A stretch of 48,931 nt of DNA from an uncultured Synechococcales cyanobacterium (lineage in GTDB: Bacteria > Cyanobacteriota > Cyanobacteriia > CAIUCS01): NCBI GenBank assembly GCA_903897715.1, contig CAIUCS010000010.1:1-48931 (forward strand), written 5' to 3'. The position numbers and the translations under genes are program-made. Within the stretch, counting starts at the first letter, position 1, and each line of letters starts with the position of its first letter. The notes under the pieces are model-generated. The model ran no database searches and was not told the origin of the DNA. It worked only from the letters and a program-made list of their open reading frames with translations. This document shows positions 17,740 to 27,106 of the stretch, in pieces.

Positions 17740-19335
17740 ATGAGTCAAACAGAAATTCCAGAATTATGTGTGGCGATCGCTCCATTGAGAATGTCACCCG
17801 AGGAATATTTTGCTGCATGGGTTCTAAAGGCACCTTACCCTGGGGGGTATGTCCACCATGACCGGTCTTGGCCCAGAGAATTAACCACCTTGTGGCATCA
17901 ATGGTTAGATATGTTTACCACTGGCGGTATGCCCATGCCCCCTCGGATTCTAACGCCCACTATCATTCATTCATCAGAGTTGAAAGGAGTTGGAGAAAAT
18001 CAACCATCCAGTCAAAGTGGTCGATTGATGCAGCAACTGGGAATTTACCTATATCGTTGGTTATTTACCAGCACCGTTGAAAATAGTTTAAGTCACAGCC
18101 AAGGGATTGCCAGTGGGCAACGGACTCCCCTTAGAATCCGGTTAGACATCAGAGACCCCGACTTAATTGCCCTGCCTTGGGAGATCATGCAAACCGAAGC
18201 GGGTAAACCACCCCTATCCCTTGGTCCCCAAATTTTATTGAGCCGTACCACCAGTGACGTGGAACATCTATCCATCCCTCGATGTGAGCCCTACTTAAAA
18301 ATTTTACTTGTATTGGGTCGCAATCACCTTGGTATATCTGCCCCCCTCAACCTTTCTCAAGAGGCATCTTTACTAGCTCAAACCATGGAAAAAGGCTTCC
18401 AATCTGGGTCTTCAGGGAATTCGGTTCCATGTCAGGTGGATGTGCTTCTTCAACCCACGGCAGAAATCATTAAATCTCACTTAGAAAAGGGAGGATACAC
18501 TTTATTTTTCTACGGGGGGCATGGGCTTCCAGGTTCCGATGGTGGAATGTTACTTCTAGGAAAAACCACATTGAGCGGCATGGATCTGGCTCAAATGTTA
18601 ACCCAATCAAGGGTTACATTAGCTGTATTCAATAGTTGTTGGGGTGCCCAACCTGTCCGTACCCCCGATGGTATTGCCATCTCTCGGGGTAGTTTAGCGG
18701 AAGTATTAATCCACCACGGCGTTCCAGCGGTCTTGGCAATGAGGGATGCCATCGCTGATCCAGAAGCCCTTACCTTCATTCAATCGTTAGCCCAATCCTT
18801 AGCGGAACGAATGCCCATCGACTTAGCGGTTGCCATGGCTAGACAACAACTCTTGGCACTGTACCGTTTCAATCAACCAGCCTGGACCTTACCAGTCTTA
18901 TATCTTCATCCAGAGTTTAATGGTGAATTAGTCCAATCATTAACCCGCACTGAACTGCCCCTCAATACCTCCAGTTGGTTTCGCAATCCCATACCTTCAG
19001 CCCGACTGCAAAGTGTTGAAAATCACCAACAAAATTGGGCAGTGCGGAGTGGCTTAATGAAAGTAGGACGGGGGGAAGAGAACGACCTAGCATTAACAGA
19101 ACAATGGATCTCTCAAAAACATGCTGAGATTTTTTATCGTGATTGTTCAGATACAAGTCCCAGCAGTTTGCCAACTTTTTTTCTACGGGATTTTTCCCGT
19201 TATGGTACTTTAATCCTCATCGAGGGTAGTTGGCAAAAAATCCACCACCAAGAAATTCCATTGACATCAGGGATGCAAATTAAATTTGGGAGTTCCTACA
19301 GTCCAGCCCTAGAATTCAAAATTGACGACCCATGA
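17740..19335 (+). CDS. CHAT caspase-like protease fused to an FHA domain
   Basis: 531 aa, no signal peptide, so probably cytosolic. An N-terminal region (about 1-180) of unknown fold is followed by a CHAT domain (about 185-395). Its predicted catalytic His261 lies in FFYGGHG and Cys300 in FNSCWG, so the dyad is intact. A C-terminal FHA domain (about 425-525) shows the core VGRGEENDLAL and the ISQKHAEI motif (Ser and His positions kept), but the usual Asn before Gly-Thr is Tyr (RYGT). FHA domains bind phosphothreonine peptides. A protease or scaffold recruited or gated by phosphorylation is an inference. It lies 35 bp after tsaD and converges on hrcA. No CRISPR or defence genes are adjacent. 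Confidence 0.85.
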   Translation: MSQTEIPELCVAIAPLRMSPEEYFAAWVLKAPYPGGYVHHDRSWPRELTTLWHQWLDMFTTGGMPMPPRILTPTIIHSSELKGVGENQPSSQSGRLMQQLGIYLYRWLFTSTVENSLSHSQGIASGQRTPLRIRLDIRDPDLIALPWEIMQTEAGKPPLSLGPQILLSRTTSDVEHLSIPRCEPYLKILLVLGRNHLGISAPLNLSQEASLLAQTMEKGFQSGSSGNSVPCQVDVLLQPTAEIIKSHLEKGGYTLFFYGGHGLPGSDGGMLLLGKTTLSGMDLAQMLTQSRVTLAVFNSCWGAQPVRTPDGIAISRGSLAEVLIHHGVPAVLAMRDAIADPEALTFIQSLAQSLAERMPIDLAVAMARQQLLALYRFNQPAWTLPVLYLHPEFNGELVQSLTRTELPLNTSSWFRNPIPSARLQSVENHQQNWAVRSGLMKVGRGEENDLALTEQWISQKHAEIFYRDCSDTSPSSLPTFFLRDFSRYGTLILIEGSWQKIHHQEIPLTSGMQIKFGSSYSPALEFKIDDP

Positions 19336-19360
19336 AAAATTACTAACAAAGCCCATGAAT

Positions 19361-20440
19361 TTATCGAATGATATCAGACAAATAGTCAGCAGTAGCAGAT
19401 ACCAAAGCAATGGCATTTTCATACATCATCCGGGTGGGTCCTAGCATCCCCACACTTCCCACAGGGATTAATCCCCTTTGATAGGTTGCAGAGACCAAGG
19501 TACAGGTTCGCATGCGCTCCAATGGATTCTCTGATCCAATCCGGATCCTTACCCGATTTGGATTTTGATGGGGATATTCAAAAATGAGGGGTAATAATTG
19601 ATTTTGCTCAGTTTCCAAAAGACGCATCAACATCTGCACCTGTTGCAGTTCAGCAAACTCCGGATGGCGAAGCACTTCTGATACTCCACTGACCATCATT
19701 TGGGTCTGGGTGGGTTGGTGTAACCGACTAAGTTCAATGGTAATTTTACGGAGAAACTCACCATACCGTTCAAATTCTCGATCCAATTCACTGAAGTCTA
19801 AGGTCGGAAGTTGGGATAGGGTTTTCCCTCGAAGTTGATGGGTTAAAAAGCTCGATAAGAGTTGTAATTCTTGGTCAATCTGCTCTTCTTCCGTCGGTCT
19901 CCCATCGGGATAGGGGGATGATTGGGGTAAACCCATCAATAGGGATTGGGTTTCATAGCGGTCTGTCACAATAACAACCATTATTCTTCCTGATGCCACC
20001 TGCACTAATTGCAAGTGGCGGATACTGGCATCATCAGCCTGGGGCATTGTGATCAGTACAATATACCCACTAATCTTAGATAGAATTTGGGCTGCACCCC
20101 GGAACAAACTCTCCAAACTCCACTTTTGCCAGTTCAATTCATCACCCAGCAATTTTTCCACTTGTGATGTTATTTTTTCTGTTGGTAATACCAATTGATC
20201 CACATATAACCGATACCCGGAATCAGAAGGAACTCGACCAGCAGAGGTGTATGGTTGGTAAAGTAAGCCAACCTTTTCTAACACCCCCATGGAATGACGA
20301 ATGGTTGCAGGACTGACACTCAGGTTATATTCATCCACCAATGCTTTAGAACCCACTGGTTCAGCCGTAGCAATATAATGACGGATAGTAGCCCAAAGGA
20401 TTTGCTGTTGCCGAACAGTAAGGTTGACTGGGGTGGACAT
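19361..20440 (-). CDS. hrcA: HrcA, heat-shock transcription repressor
   Basis: Binds CIRCE operators upstream of groES/groEL and similar genes. The N-terminal winged helix ([28 protein letters not shown]) and the later [18 protein letters not shown] block are typical. The regulatory GAF-like and insertion domains follow to about 359 aa. ATG 20440 ([11 protein letters not shown]) was chosen; the upstream in-frame codons add twelve residues without support. No CIRCE sequence (TTAGCACTC-N9-GAGTGCTAA) was found by eye beside it, so it does not appear to autoregulate from this region. The DUF760 gene lies 54 bp upstream on the same strand. Confidence 0.94.
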   Translation of the reverse strand: MSTPVNLTVRQQQILWATIRHYIATAEPVGSKALVDEYNLSVSPATIRHSMGVLEKVGLLYQPYTSAGRVPSDSGYRLYVDQLVLPTEKITSQVEKLLGDELNWQKWSLESLFRGAAQILSKISGYIVLITMPQADDASIRHLQLVQVASGRIMVVIVTDRYETQSLLMGLPQSSPYPDGRPTEEEQIDQELQLLSSFLTHQLRGKTLSQLPTLDFSELDREFERYGEFLRKITIELSRLHQPTQTQMMVSGVSEVLRHPEFAELQQVQMLMRLLETEQNQLLPLIFEYPHQNPNRVRIRIGSENPLERMRTCTLVSATYQRGLIPVGSVGMLGPTRMMYENAIALVSATADYLSDIIR

Positions 20441-20494
20441 TGATTCAATGGGATGGGTGTCAAATGGGGTAATCAATGGTCTGAATCAAAAAAA

Positions 20495-20836
20495 TTATGT
20501 TGACTCGTCCGGGTTGTTTAAAGAAATTGAACTGATTAAACTACTCTCAAGTTCCATTCGATGTTCCATCTGACGTAAAAAATAACCAGTCATCATGGCT
20601 GAACCCAATAACCCAGCCAAATTATCCCGATCCGTATTGATTTGAACATTAAAGTGTTCATTAGGCAGCATTCCTAACAAACCCTGAACATTTTGGGCAA
20701 TAATTTGTTTAATTTCAGCACTGGCAGAGCCTGCTACCATTGCTAAAGTTTCCGGCGATTGATGCTGGAGATACTTTAGTAAAGAATTAATTTGTACATC
20801 TTCGGTACTACTAAAGAAGTCAGGATTAAATGCCAT
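20495..20836 (-). CDS. DUF760 domain protein
   Basis: 113 aa from ATG 20836 (MAFNPDFFSS), chosen because the longer frame adds eleven residues absent from the family as I remember it. It is a single all-alpha-looking domain with the DUF760 pattern (LLKYLQHQSPETLAMVAG, LLGMLPNEHF and a GSAMMTGYFLR helix). The family occurs in cyanobacteria and plastids, and no biochemical activity is established to my knowledge. It is upstream of hrcA with a 54-bp gap and could be co-transcribed with it, which hints weakly at a stress-related role. Confidence 0.8.
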   Translation of the reverse strand: MAFNPDFFSSTEDVQINSLLKYLQHQSPETLAMVAGSASAEIKQIIAQNVQGLLGMLPNEHFNVQINTDRDNLAGLLGSAMMTGYFLRQMEHRMELESSLISSISLNNPDEST

Positions 20837-21098
20837 GGTTACCTTTCGGGCTGAGTTGAGCCAATACATTCATTGAGTTTAATCTGGAAATTGAAATGCA
20901 ATAGAGTAGAGGATAACAAGAATGACAAACCTTATTGGAATTAGGATTCTATCAATTGCTACCCTAAGGGGATTTTACCTTGGTCATAATGAATCAAGTT
21001 AAACCATTAAGCTGTCAGATAACGGTTCTCAACAGAAATAAGATGATTCAACTAAAATTTACATTTAATGAATTATACATTGGTAAAATCTGAAATGT

Positions 21099-21722
21099 TC
21101 AAGGATCTTTGGTCGTTTTGGGGGATTTGTATGCCGATGGTTCATAGGGACTGAATTGAAGGACAGTGGTTCGTTGCGCCTTTTTAAAATAAACCCTAGC
21201 TTTATCAGGTTGATTAACTGCCATTAAATGGCGACCCCAATACCAATAAGCGATCGCCTGCCATCGTTTTACTTCTAAATCCTGGGGAAACCGTTGAACC
21301 ATTCCTTCAACCAAGGCAATGGCACGGGGGAAACGTTGATTGTGCAAATGTTCCTGTAAATATTGAACGGAAGTCTGTTTGAGGTGTTGTTCGGGAAGTG
21401 CCAAGGGCATGGATTGACCCGTTATCATTCCATGGGAAGGGTGGAAAGAGGTTGTCTCGTTCCCGTACTTTACCGGGTTTGCGGACCAATGACGGGGGGA
21501 TAATGGAGAAGTTTCCCGTTGATGCCCTTCATGGTTTGTTAAGTATTGTTCCAAGGTTTTATAAGCCTTGGTTAGGGTGATAAATTGTTCCGGGGCGTAG
21601 CGCCGGTCTGAATTTAAATCAGGATGGTAGTTCCGAACCAACCTGCGGTAGGCTGCTTTAACCTCCCCTAGAGAAGACCCTGGTCTGAGTCCCAGGATTC
21701 GGTAACAGTCGAGATAATTCAT
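21099..21722 (-). CDS. J-domain protein (DnaJ-like) with helical C-terminal region
   Basis: 207 aa. Residues 1-60 form a J domain with the obligatory HPD motif (YHPDLNSD), which stimulates Hsp70 ATPase activity. The G/F-rich, zinc-finger and C-terminal substrate-binding domains of DnaJ are absent, so this is a class III type J protein. Residues of about 120-195 look like a TPR-type helical repeat (FPRAIALVEGMVQRFPQDLEVKRWQAIAYWYWG). ATG 21722 starts directly with the J domain. It lies 33 bp downstream of tyrS on the same strand. An atypical Hsp70 gene is present at 36.4 kb, but a partnership is speculative. Confidence 0.85.
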   Translation of the reverse strand: MNYLDCYRILGLRPGSSLGEVKAAYRRLVRNYHPDLNSDRRYAPEQFITLTKAYKTLEQYLTNHEGHQRETSPLSPRHWSANPVKYGNETTSFHPSHGMITGQSMPLALPEQHLKQTSVQYLQEHLHNQRFPRAIALVEGMVQRFPQDLEVKRWQAIAYWYWGRHLMAVNQPDKARVYFKKAQRTTVLQFSPYEPSAYKSPKTTKDP

Positions 21723-21755
21723 GGACTTGGGCTTAAAAGACCTGAATAAGACATT

Positions 21756-22976
21756 TTAGATGAGGCGGACACATTTATTTTTGCCGACTTGGATAATTCG
21801 TCCTCTTAACTCATGGGAATGGTGAATTAACCAGTTGACATCCCCCATGGGATTGCCATCCACCTTGACTCCCCCTCCTGCAATTTGACGACGGGCTTCA
21901 GAACTGGTTTTACACAAGCCTGACGCACTCAAAATATAAAAGAATTTCGCAGGAAATACAATGGTGGATAGATTAAATTCAGGCACTACTAAGGTGTTAT
22001 GAATAGTTCCTTTCACTAAGGAAAGAGCAGATTCCTGAGCAGCCAAGGCTGCAGATTCACCATGGTATTGGCTGGTAATGGACAACGCCAGTTGCTTTTG
22101 GCGATCGCGGGGATCACGGGAAATTTCTTCAGGGTTGAAATGGGTTAACAATTCAAAGTATTGGTCAATCACCCTGTCTGGTGTTTTTTCTAGTTTTGAG
22201 TACATGGATAGTGCATCCTCCCGAAGCCCCACATAATTACCCAGGGATTTTGACATTTTTTGCACTCCATCCGTTCCCACTAAAATTGGCATCAATAAAC
22301 CAAATTGGGCGGGTAGCCCAAAATGACGCTGCAAGTCTCGCCCAATGGCGATATTGAATTTTTGGTCAGTCCCACCAAGTTCTACATCCGCTCCCACGGC
22401 TACGGAGTCATATCCTTGCATGAGGGGATAAAGGAATTCATGTAAATAAACTGGTTCCGATCGCCCATACCGTTCAGCAAACCCTTCCTTCGCCAACATT
22501 TGTCCTACGGTAGTTGTGGACAGAAGGTCTAACACTTTAGACAAATCTAAGCCACATAACCACTCAGAGTTATAACGAATTTCCAGGCGGCCTGGGGTAT
22601 TAAAATCTAAAATCGGCTGAATTTGTTCCAGATAGGTGGCAGCATTTTCCTGAACATCCGCTTCAGTCAATTGTCGTCGCATTTCAGATTTACCGGTGGG
22701 GTCACCAATCCGTGCCGTAAAGTCACCAATGATTAAAACTGCGGTATGTCCGGCATCCTGAAATGAACGTAGTTTTCGCATCGGGATACTATGACCCAGA
22801 TGAATCTCGGTTCCGGTGGGATCGATCCCCAACTTAACCCGTAACGGACGGACATCCATTAACCGTTGAATGATATTTTCCGATGGGTCAAGGCTGGTGG
22901 GGGAGTGGGGAAATATTTCACTGGTACCACGGTGGAGCCATAGGGGTTCAGGAGTTGATGGGGAATGGGCTATCAT
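21756..22976 (-). CDS. tyrS: Tyrosyl-tRNA synthetase
   Basis: Charges tRNA-Tyr. Class I synthetase of 406 aa with the HIGH-type motif HLGHS in the [15 protein letters not shown] block and the KMSKS motif in [12 protein letters not shown]. The C-terminal 60-70 residues form an S4 RNA-binding domain ([17 protein letters not shown]). The sequence resembles the TyrZ-like branch rather than classical TyrS. ATG 22976 is used. It is divergent from the ATPase gene at 23261. No T-box leader is seen, as expected outside Firmicutes. Confidence 0.95.
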   Translation of the reverse strand: MIAHSPSTPEPLWLHRGTSEIFPHSPTSLDPSENIIQRLMDVRPLRVKLGIDPTGTEIHLGHSIPMRKLRSFQDAGHTAVLIIGDFTARIGDPTGKSEMRRQLTEADVQENAATYLEQIQPILDFNTPGRLEIRYNSEWLCGLDLSKVLDLLSTTTVGQMLAKEGFAERYGRSEPVYLHEFLYPLMQGYDSVAVGADVELGGTDQKFNIAIGRDLQRHFGLPAQFGLLMPILVGTDGVQKMSKSLGNYVGLREDALSMYSKLEKTPDRVIDQYFELLTHFNPEEISRDPRDRQKQLALSITSQYHGESAALAAQESALSLVKGTIHNTLVVPEFNLSTIVFPAKFFYILSASGLCKTSSEARRQIAGGGVKVDGNPMGDVNWLIHHSHELRGRIIQVGKNKCVRLI

Positions 22977-23260
22977 GGAAGAAATTAATCGAAATCCTTA
23001 CCTGAATAGGGGACGTTCATTAATCATAATCGCACTTAAGCCCATAACTTACGATTCCACCAAATCTCATTTAGATGATTTATCCAGCACAGGGGAAGCA
23101 GTGAAGACCCACACCGGATACTATAGAGACTAGCAATTAAAATCGTTTGCATTGTCTCCATTTCACGTCTTAAAACGCCCATCTGCCCATGTTACCCTAA
23201 TGATGATCATTAAACCATCAATAAAGAATCACTTCTAAACTTGTTGTTTCATTGTTGCTA

Positions 23261-24415
23261 ATGCCCGTTAATTCCCATCCCTACCCATCACCCACCTTTG
23301 CTTCCCCTGATCTCACCCCACCTCTTCCCATTGAACTAGTGGGTCGATTTGGTGAATTTCAGCGTATCATCCAAGTATTAAACCGGGATGGCGACCTACT
23401 CATTGTTGGGGTTCCAGGAAGTGGACGTCGTCGTTTAATTCGATTGGCTGCCCGCCAGGTATCGGCATTTGTTTTAGAAGTTGACTGTATCCGGGTTACG
23501 GACGGCATCCGCTTCATTCATCTGCTTTGTGAAAGTATCAATCATCGTTTTAATAGTCGCACCGCAGTTCATATTATTGATCAATGGATTAGTCAGTTAG
23601 AACCTGGTTTATTCAGACGCGTCTTAAGACCAGAAGATGACACCCCCCTAATTAAGCCCATACACGATTTAAGCCGAGAACAGTTGTGGGCAGCGTTTGA
23701 GTGTTTGTTGCGATTACCCCAATTATTAGCGGAAACCCTAGAACGTCGAGTTGTATTGATTTTACAAAGCTTTCCCCATATTCGTACCTGGGATCGGGAT
23801 CGGCAATGGGAGACATTACTGCGTCGAGAAATTAAACAACAAACCCATGTCAGCTATGCCTTGGTTGCCACCATTGCTGAAACAACCATTCTCTCCAATA
23901 TGGATAACCTGGATGTGGTCAAGTTAGGACCACTGGCTGATGACATATTGGGGGATTGGGTAGAAGCAACCTTGCTGGAAATGGGGTTATCCTTTGCCGA
24001 TCATGCCACATTGATCCGTTTCTTAGAGGTAGTTCGGGGACATGCTGGGGATGCGGTTATGTTAGTGAGACAACTCACTCGGTTCATGCTTCCCTCTACA
24101 TCTGGTCTGAAAATCAGTCATCAGTGCCTCGAACAGGTGATTCATGACTTATTAGTTGATATTTCTGGAACATTTGAATCATTTTTATTATTATTACCCG
24201 CCAGTCAAGTTCAATTACTCGAATGCCTGTCCCTGGATCCTACGGATAAACCACAAAGCAAGGAATATATTCAACGGCATGGGCTGTCCCGGGGTGGAAG
24301 TTTGCAAGGGGCATTGGTGGGTTTACAGCAAAAGGGACTGATCTATGGTGCTGAGTATGGGTATCGTGTTGCATTGCCCTTATTTTCACTTTGGATTCAA
24401 AAGTATTTAAAATAG
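23261..24415 (+). CDS. AAA/archaeal-ATPase-like protein with degenerate Walker motifs
   Basis: 384 aa from ATG 23261 (MPVNSHPYPS); upstream TTG codons are ignored. The layout is that of an Orc/archaeal-ATPase module: an ELVGRFGEFQRI entry motif, a P-loop region, a lid and a C-terminal winged-helix-like segment (about 305-380). The P-loop reads GVPGSGRRR, where the family has GK[ST], and the Walker B position reads VLILQSF instead of an acidic LLDE. ATP hydrolysis is therefore doubtful. It may act as a regulatory or scaffold ATPase-like protein. It is 88 bp upstream of apcD on the same strand, but a functional tie to phycobilisomes is unproven. Confidence 0.7.
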   Translation: MPVNSHPYPSPTFASPDLTPPLPIELVGRFGEFQRIIQVLNRDGDLLIVGVPGSGRRRLIRLAARQVSAFVLEVDCIRVTDGIRFIHLLCESINHRFNSRTAVHIIDQWISQLEPGLFRRVLRPEDDTPLIKPIHDLSREQLWAAFECLLRLPQLLAETLERRVVLILQSFPHIRTWDRDRQWETLLRREIKQQTHVSYALVATIAETTILSNMDNLDVVKLGPLADDILGDWVEATLLEMGLSFADHATLIRFLEVVRGHAGDAVMLVRQLTRFMLPSTSGLKISHQCLEQVIHDLLVDISGTFESFLLLLPASQVQLLECLSLDPTDKPQSKEYIQRHGLSRGGSLQGALVGLQQKGLIYGAEYGYRVALPLFSLWIQKYLK

Positions 24416-24503
24416 TAAACAAACAATACATCATCAAATTTTGAGTTTTTAATGATGCATCGAGTGGCTAAAATAAGAAAAGTACTTGAAAATTATCTGA
24501 ATT

Positions 24504-24989
24504 ATGAGCGTTGTAAGTCAAGTTATTCTCAAAGCCGACGATGAACTTCGCTATCCCACTACGGGCGAACTCAATGCTATTAAAAGTTTTTTGGGTTCTG
24601 GCGAACAGCGGTTACGAATTGCTCTTTCGTTGTCTGAAAACGAAAAAAAGATTGTTCAAGATGCCAGTAAACAACTTTGGCAGAAACGACCTGACTTCAT
24701 ATCTCCTGGGGGTAATGCCTATGGCGATCGGCAACGGGCACAATGTTTGCGAGATTATGGTTGGTATTTACGCCTAGTCACTTATGGATTATTAGCTGGA
24801 GATAAGGAACCTATTGAAAGTATTGGAGTGATTGGAGCCAGGGAAATGTACAATGCCTTGGGTGTCCCCATGCCAGGTATGGCAGAAGCCATTCGCTGCC
24901 TGAAGAAGGCATCTTTGGCTTTACTGACGGATGATGATGCCGCTGAGGTTTCTCCATTTTTTGATTATTTAATCCAGGCTATGTCTTGA
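24504..24989 (+). CDS. apcD: Allophycocyanin B alpha chain (ApcD)
   Basis: A phycobilisome core biliprotein acting as a terminal energy emitter, implicated in energy transfer to photosystem I and in state transitions. It is 161 aa, the normal length. The [19 protein letters not shown]-terminus matches ApcD rather than ApcA. The chromophore cysteine is in [14 protein letters not shown], which binds phycocyanobilin. The ending [10 protein letters not shown] is typical. Like most apcD genes it stands apart from apcAB. The 88-bp leader is AT-rich with a plausible -10 box (TAAAAT near 24472). Its presence shows that the organism builds allophycocyanin-core phycobilisomes. Confidence 0.95.
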   Translation: MSVVSQVILKADDELRYPTTGELNAIKSFLGSGEQRLRIALSLSENEKKIVQDASKQLWQKRPDFISPGGNAYGDRQRAQCLRDYGWYLRLVTYGLLAGDKEPIESIGVIGAREMYNALGVPMPGMAEAIRCLKKASLALLTDDDAAEVSPFFDYLIQAMS

Positions 24990-25160
24990 GTAAGCTGTCC
25001 AGTCATTAGTCAGGCTTTTGTTTCTCAACCGCCAGCAATTCCCATTGCTAAAAATGAAGTACCCGTCGCTCGTTGTCCATTCTAGAGCCCGGGTTTTTTC
25101 ATTCATGGAGGGTTTGGTGGGAAGTACCTCACTAGCTTTCCTTCACCCGTTAACCATGAA

Positions 25161-26888
25161 TTAAATTCCTAAATCTGCCTTAGCACTCTTAGCAGCTTGG
25201 AGTACCATAGCCGTGGGTAATTCACTCCAATCCCTCTCCCCCACATCAGCATAAAACTGATGATCATAGGGGCGGGTACGAATGACCACTGGCATGGGAA
25301 CGGCATGCCCAAGAATGAGTGCCTGTTGCTTAGAATCTAGTTTGGATAATACTGAACGAAGCCCCTGGGCACCCGCCACCCCAGTAAAAATTGCATCGAT
25401 GTCCCTCTCGTCATTCAACAAGGCAGTGATGCGTGTTCCAATCTGAGACATCACTTCATTATCAATCCCTGAGGGACGCTGGTCAACCACAAGTAACGTA
25501 ACAAAATATTTACGCATTTCCCGAGCAATGGTACCAAAAATAGTTTGTCGAACGGTGGCTGGATCTAGAAAACGATGGGCTTCTTCAATGGTAATTACTA
25601 GATGATGGGGGCGATCGCCAGGATTTTTAGAGTGCAAAAATTTTTCAGCTTTACGCACATAGGCTTGATGGATTCTCCGGGCAATGACGTTAGTTGCTAA
25701 CATATAGGACAACATATTAGACTGGGATCCAAATTCGATCACCACATGCTGACCAGCTTCCAAGCAATCTAAAATTTGTCCAACATAGTTATGAGTACAG
25801 GTTTGACGAATGTACTTTAGATCATCCAGCCTGGTTAATTTCCGTTGCAACGCCATGATTGAGGATTTACTACCCATTTTTAGTTCACAGAATTCCTGGA
25901 TTTCCCCATTGGTCATGGTGAGTAGTCGATTAATCCAAGATTTACCAAATTCATTGCGGAGAATAATCGCATTCTCCAGACTGGCATCGGATAAGTTTAA
26001 TTCACAGCGCACCAATGCCAAATCTTCTACATCAATTTGGTCATAACTGATAAATAATTCCTGGGCATCCCGTACACCCCGTCGCTGAGTTGACTCTGGG
26101 TCAAGGGTGTAAATCTTAACTTGGTTGGGAAATAGTTGACGTAACCCTTTTACCAGATTGATGCGATCGCGGGATCCTTCACTCGTCGCTTCCCATCCAT
26201 ATTCTGAGTGCATATCAAATATTAGGTTAACCGCTGCCCGCTTACGCACAATACCCGACAATAACAACCGGGTTAAGAAAGACTTTCCAGTTCCCGATTT
26301 ACCAAAAATACCATTACTCCGTTCCACAAACCGATTTAGGTCTATACAAATGGGTACATCCATATCAATGGGTTGACCAATGGCGAAATTACGACGATGG
26401 GGGTCATCTTCCCAGCCAAAAATGATCCGAAAGTCAGCCGCCGTGGCATCGTAGACTTGGCTAAAGTGGCTAGGTATGGTTTTGACTGGCAAGAGCTCCA
26501 CGTCCCCATTGGATTGGATTGGGAGGGAGATAAGTTCATTAGCTAGTGGAGATTCAATGAACCCAGGGTTTAAGTCAGCATTGGATTTTGGTTCAGGGGT
26601 TAGCATTAACATTGGTGATAGGTTCACTGTTCCATAGGTTCCTGTTCCAGCCAAAACCTCCTGTAAAAACGTATTTCCTGGTTCGGGAGGGTTGGCAAAA
26701 ATTCGGGAACTGGCAGTGCCTAACGCAACATCCGTCAGCATACAGAAAAAACGCGATCGCGTACCCTGAACCACTAAAAACTTCCCCACTCGGATATCTT
26801 CTACACAGATGTCGGGATGTAAGCGTACTTCAAGACCCTGACTCAGGGAACCTTGTATAACAGAACCGAGGGGATGTTGTCTATTCAT
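25161..26888 (-). CDS. HerA-like (DUF87) hexameric ATPase
   Basis: 575 aa from ATG 26888 (MNRQHPLGSVIQGSL), chosen because the family begins here; the open frame continues to 26960. An N-terminal HerA-barrel-like region (about 1-110) is followed by a RecA-type ATPase core with Walker A GKSGTGKSFLTRLL, a DMHSEYGW motif and Walker B ITIEEAHRF. All nucleotide-binding residues are intact. HerA proteins translocate DNA in end resection with the NurA nuclease, and related ones take part in conjugation or anti-phage systems. No NurA, SIR2 or nuclease gene lies beside it, so its partner is unknown. It converges on apcD, with about 170 bp between stops. Confidence 0.85.
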   Translation of the reverse strand: MNRQHPLGSVIQGSLSQGLEVRLHPDICVEDIRVGKFLVVQGTRSRFFCMLTDVALGTASSRIFANPPEPGNTFLQEVLAGTGTYGTVNLSPMLMLTPEPKSNADLNPGFIESPLANELISLPIQSNGDVELLPVKTIPSHFSQVYDATAADFRIIFGWEDDPHRRNFAIGQPIDMDVPICIDLNRFVERSNGIFGKSGTGKSFLTRLLLSGIVRKRAAVNLIFDMHSEYGWEATSEGSRDRINLVKGLRQLFPNQVKIYTLDPESTQRRGVRDAQELFISYDQIDVEDLALVRCELNLSDASLENAIILRNEFGKSWINRLLTMTNGEIQEFCELKMGSKSSIMALQRKLTRLDDLKYIRQTCTHNYVGQILDCLEAGQHVVIEFGSQSNMLSYMLATNVIARRIHQAYVRKAEKFLHSKNPGDRPHHLVITIEEAHRFLDPATVRQTIFGTIAREMRKYFVTLLVVDQRPSGIDNEVMSQIGTRITALLNDERDIDAIFTGVAGAQGLRSVLSKLDSKQQALILGHAVPMPVVIRTRPYDHQFYADVGERDWSELPTAMVLQAAKSAKADLGI

Positions 26889-27106
26889 ACCGGGATGTAA
26901 GGTCAGGGTGTGGGATAATTTAGACCTTACCATGGTGCATCGCCGTTTTACCGCTTTCAACTTGCATCCTTCTCCTATTCTGCCTTAATTTATACAATGT
27001 AGCTTGCACAATGTAGTTGGAGAGGATATACCTTGGCTAGGGTATGTCCTGGAAATGATGACATCGCTATATAATGGCTAAAAATGGTTGTCAACCTAGG
27101 GGGGAT

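Noticed and set aside
19361-20500. Possible CIRCE operator near hrcA
   Set aside because: The conserved arms TTAGCACTC / GAGTGCTAA were not found by eye.
25080-25102. Terminator between apcD and the HerA-like gene (GCCCGGGTTTTTT)
   Set aside because: The T-run is present, but the stem has no proper loop; ACCCG/CGGGT arms are 30 nt apart.
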